Shown here: in pieces, positions 62,365 through 64,000 of the stretch
Numbering within the stretch: the stretch's first letter is position 1
Layout: every line of letters begins with the position of its first letter
Assembly: GCA_001556025.1 (NCBI GenBank)
Contig: LSIB01000159.1
Coordinates: 1-64,000, forward strand
Direction of reading: 5' to 3'
Source of the DNA: Rhizobiales bacterium CCH3-A5
GTDB taxonomy: Bacteria; Pseudomonadota; Alphaproteobacteria; Rhizobiales; Beijerinckiaceae
Length of the DNA stretch: 64,000 bases
Made by a program: the position numbers and the translations under genes
Notes under the pieces: generated by a model
What the model was told of the DNA's origin: nothing
Seen by the model: the letters and a program-made list of their open reading frames with translations, nothing else
Databases searched by the model: none

Positions 62365-62492
62365 ATGCAGCACCCTGGCGACCGCACCATCCAAGGCACG
62401 ATCAGCGGCGGCGCGGAACCTAGAACCGACGCCGCGCGATTGCAACCGCGTAATGCGGCGATTTTCCTGGCCTCATGTCGGGCTCGGAAATC

Positions 62493-63419
62493 TCAGACCC
62501 GCAGGGACGAACCGGCGATCTGCGCGATCTCCTTGAGATGGGCCGCATGCGCCTCGTAGCCGCGACGGACCGCCTTGGCCTGCAGCGCGACCGCGTCGGC
62601 CGCGCTCTGGGTGCGCGCCAGCGTCTCGGCCTCGCCGAGCTTGGCCTTCAGTTCGGCGCAGGCATGGTCGAGCATGCTGGCCTGCAAAGCGCCGAAGGTC
62701 TTCGTCAGCACCAGCGTGCGGCTCAGCATTGCGCCGACGAAATCGGGCATCTCGGGTAGCGCCGGCACGGCAAGCGGCGCAGCCTTGACAAGCGGGGAAG
62801 CCTTGGCGACGGGGGCGACCTTGGCGACCGCCGCCGCGTCCTTGACCATGGCGACCTGCCTGGCGACGACGGTTTCAGCGACCTTGCGCGTCGCGGCGAC
62901 GCTTGCGGCAACCACCGGCTTTGCGGCCTCGACAGCCTTGGCGGGAGCGGAGGCAACGGCCTTGGCCACGGAATCGGACGCTTTCGCGCCCTTGGCGGCA
63001 GCAGCCCGCGCGGCGGCCGGGACCTTCTGGATGCGTGCCTTGGCGGGCGCGACGCGCTTGGCGGATTTCGCTTTGGCAGGCGCAGCGGCCTTAACCGGGG
63101 CAGCGCTCTCCTTGGCTTTTGCGACCGCAGGCTTGGCCGGAGCGGCTTCAGCCTTCGCCACTGGAGCGGCGGTCGGGGTTGCGGGCGCAGCCGCCACGGG
63201 CTTGGGAGCCGACGTGACGACTGGCGCAGACTTCGGAGCGGCGGCGACGGGCGTCGGCGCAGGCTTGCTGTCCGTCGGCTTCGTCTCCGCCGGCCTGGTC
63301 TCGACGCTGGCCGAGCGCGTCATGGCTGTCACCGGGGCAAGGCTGATCGGGGCCTTGGCGGGAGCCTTGCTGGCGGCGGGCTGGCTCGGAGCGGGCTTGG
63401 TGTCGGCGGGATCGGCCAT
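62493..63419 (-). CDS. Phasin with long Ala/Lys/Pro-rich N-terminal arm
   Basis: 308 residues. Residues 1-215 are low complexity, rich in Ala, Lys, Pro and Val with AAKP-like units (AKAKSAKRVAPAKARIQKVP) like the histone H1-like arm of PhaF. Residues 215-308 are an amphipathic helix region of phasin type (MLSRTLVLTKTFGALQASML, AELKAKLGEAETLARTQSAA). It would coat polyhydroxyalkanoate granules and may touch DNA. The order, basic arm first and phasin second, is opposite to Pseudomonas PhaF. The start at 63419 has AAGGAGA upstream. A typical phasin gene precedes it. Confidence 0.72.
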   Translation of the reverse strand: MADPADTKPAPSQPAASKAPAKAPISLAPVTAMTRSASVETRPAETKPTDSKPAPTPVAAAPKSAPVVTSAPKPVAAAPATPTAAPVAKAEAAPAKPAVAKAKESAAPVKAAAPAKAKSAKRVAPAKARIQKVPAAARAAAAKGAKASDSVAKAVASAPAKAVEAAKPVVAASVAATRKVAETVVARQVAMVKDAAAVAKVAPVAKASPLVKAAPLAVPALPEMPDFVGAMLSRTLVLTKTFGALQASMLDHACAELKAKLGEAETLARTQSAADAVALQAKAVRRGYEAHAAHLKEIAQIAGSSLRV

Positions 63420-63544
63420 CACGGGTCTCCTTCTGCGATCGAAATGCTGGTTGCGATCGAAATGCTGGCAGCCGGGCAGAATGCCCGGCCTGTGTCATGG
63501 TCACTCTCGGTAGCCGGGTCGCGGCGCTGACGCGCCGCGGCGGC

Positions 63545-63940
63545 TCACTTCATCTTGGTCGCCTTGGCTGCCGTTTCGGCCGCCTTGGCCGCGACGTCCT
63601 GCGCCACGGCGCCCATTTCCTTGAGCTGGGTCTGCAGCGAGGCCATCTGCGCCTTCATGAAGTCGGACTGGTGCTGCATGATCTCGGTCATGTCCTTGGA
63701 CTTGACCAGCTTCTGGGCGAGGTCGAACGCGGCCGCGACATTGGTCTCGGCATAGCTCATCGCCTTGCGGGTCACGTCCTGCGCGTTGATGCGGGCCGAC
63801 TCGGCCGAACCATGGGCTGTGTCGACGGCCTTCTGGGCCGCGCCGATGAAGCCGTCGAAAGCTTTCCGGGCCTGATCGACGCTCTTTTCGGCGAAATCGC
63901 GCATCTCGGCCGGCACTTCGTAGGGGATCTTGCCGTTCAT
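63545..63940 (-). CDS. Phasin (phasin_2 family)
   Basis: 131 residues, helical throughout. Family features: YEVPAEMRDFAEKSVDQARKA, FDGFIGAAQKAVDTA, YAETNVAAAFDLAQKLV, MTEIMQHQSDFMKAQMASL. It coats polyhydroxyalkanoate granules and controls their size. The start is ATG at 63940, nine bases after GGAGG; the ATG at 63949 is immediately next to that GGAGG and too close to be used. Confidence 0.88.
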   Translation of the reverse strand: MNGKIPYEVPAEMRDFAEKSVDQARKAFDGFIGAAQKAVDTAHGSAESARINAQDVTRKAMSYAETNVAAAFDLAQKLVKSKDMTEIMQHQSDFMKAQMASLQTQLKEMGAVAQDVAAKAAETAAKATKMK

Positions 63941-63983
63941 CAGGGTCATCCTCCGGTTGAATTATGTCCATCGCTCAGCGGCG

Positions 63984-63998
63984 ATTGTGCAGTGCAAT
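63984..63998. promoter_or_regulatory. Possible PhaR-type operator upstream of phasin
   Basis: attgtgcagtgcaat contains two gtgca units in direct repeat, 40-60 bases before the phasin start. TGC-rich sites of this sort serve the granule-responsive repressor PhaR in other alphaproteobacteria. Only one site is visible before the window ends. Confidence 0.3.
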
Positions 63999-64000
63999 AT

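Noticed and set aside
63440..63470. Short direct repeat (atcgaaatgctgg twice) upstream of the large phasin gene
   Set aside because: Two units only, no palindromy; may be slippage rather than an operator.
1..64000. CRISPR array or prophage
   Set aside because: No evenly spaced direct repeats with unique spacers, no integrase, capsid or tail genes.

Overview
The window is a chromosomal segment of a high-GC alphaproteobacterium, most likely of the order Hyphomicrobiales (Rhizobiales) near Bosea or Methylobacterium. I infer this from MucR/Ros, DUF1150-Hsp20, DUF1491, DUF2336, DUF6456, two phasins, a tRNA-His with A73 and no G-1, and dispersed palindromes of rhizobial type. There is no CRISPR array, insertion sequence, prophage or rRNA operon. 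Genes are dense and on both strands. The long antisense reading frames opposite genes such as ppdK and the histidine kinase are GC artefacts and are left out.

Layout. 0-1 kb: decayed edge with a Dam methylase remnant, the start of an AlbA_2-like gene and several palindromic repeats. 1-6.8 kb: secreted lysozyme-inhibitor-like protein, an unknown membrane-anchored protein with an AT-rich 5' end, two tandem paralogous methyltransferases, a secreted repeat protein. 6.8-9.4 kb: cspA, DEAD-box helicase and infA on one strand, a plausible cold-adaptation block. 9.6-19.2 kb: ppdK with a HAD hydrolase, YcgN-type protein, exported aldo/keto reductase, SUMF-fold protein, AraC regulator, class A penicillin-binding protein. 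19.2-28.7 kb: mostly alphaproteobacterial conserved genes (DUF1214/DUF1254, lipoprotein, DUF2336, DUF1491, PAS histidine kinase, SufE) and a regulator cluster (DnaA-C-like protein, DUF6456 protein, MucR). 29-45 kb: oligopeptidase B, SodB, chemoreceptor, ChbG/HpnK deacetylase with a polyprenyl glycosyltransferase, MurJ, branched-chain aminotransferase with AzlCD, phosphopantetheinyl transferase, TerC, a malate/tartrate dehydrogenase coupled to a fluoroacetate-dehalogenase-like hydrolase. 45-47.8 kb: a Sco protein behind a duplicated two-gene cassette of exported Cys/His-rich proteins, the best candidate here for an undescribed system. 47.8-59 kb: a rearranged infC-rpmI-rplT-pheST translation cluster carrying a GT21-like glycosyltransferase between pheS and pheT and about 5 kb of metabolic genes between infC and rpmI. 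59-64 kb: GT4 glycosyltransferase, serine hydrolase, DUF1150-Hsp20, tRNA-His and two phasins.

Functional themes. Envelope work (PBP1, MurJ, lysozyme-inhibitor-like protein, glycosyltransferases), translation, polyhydroxyalkanoate granules, and periplasmic redox/metal chemistry. Many genes overlap by four bases (ATGA) with the next gene, which implies translational coupling: DUF1214/1254, the 72-aa protein/lipoprotein, DnaA-C-like/DUF6456, hydrolase/dehydrogenase, cassette protein/Sco, glycosyltransferase/pheT. All calls rest on reading the sequence and recalled family signatures; no database search was run.
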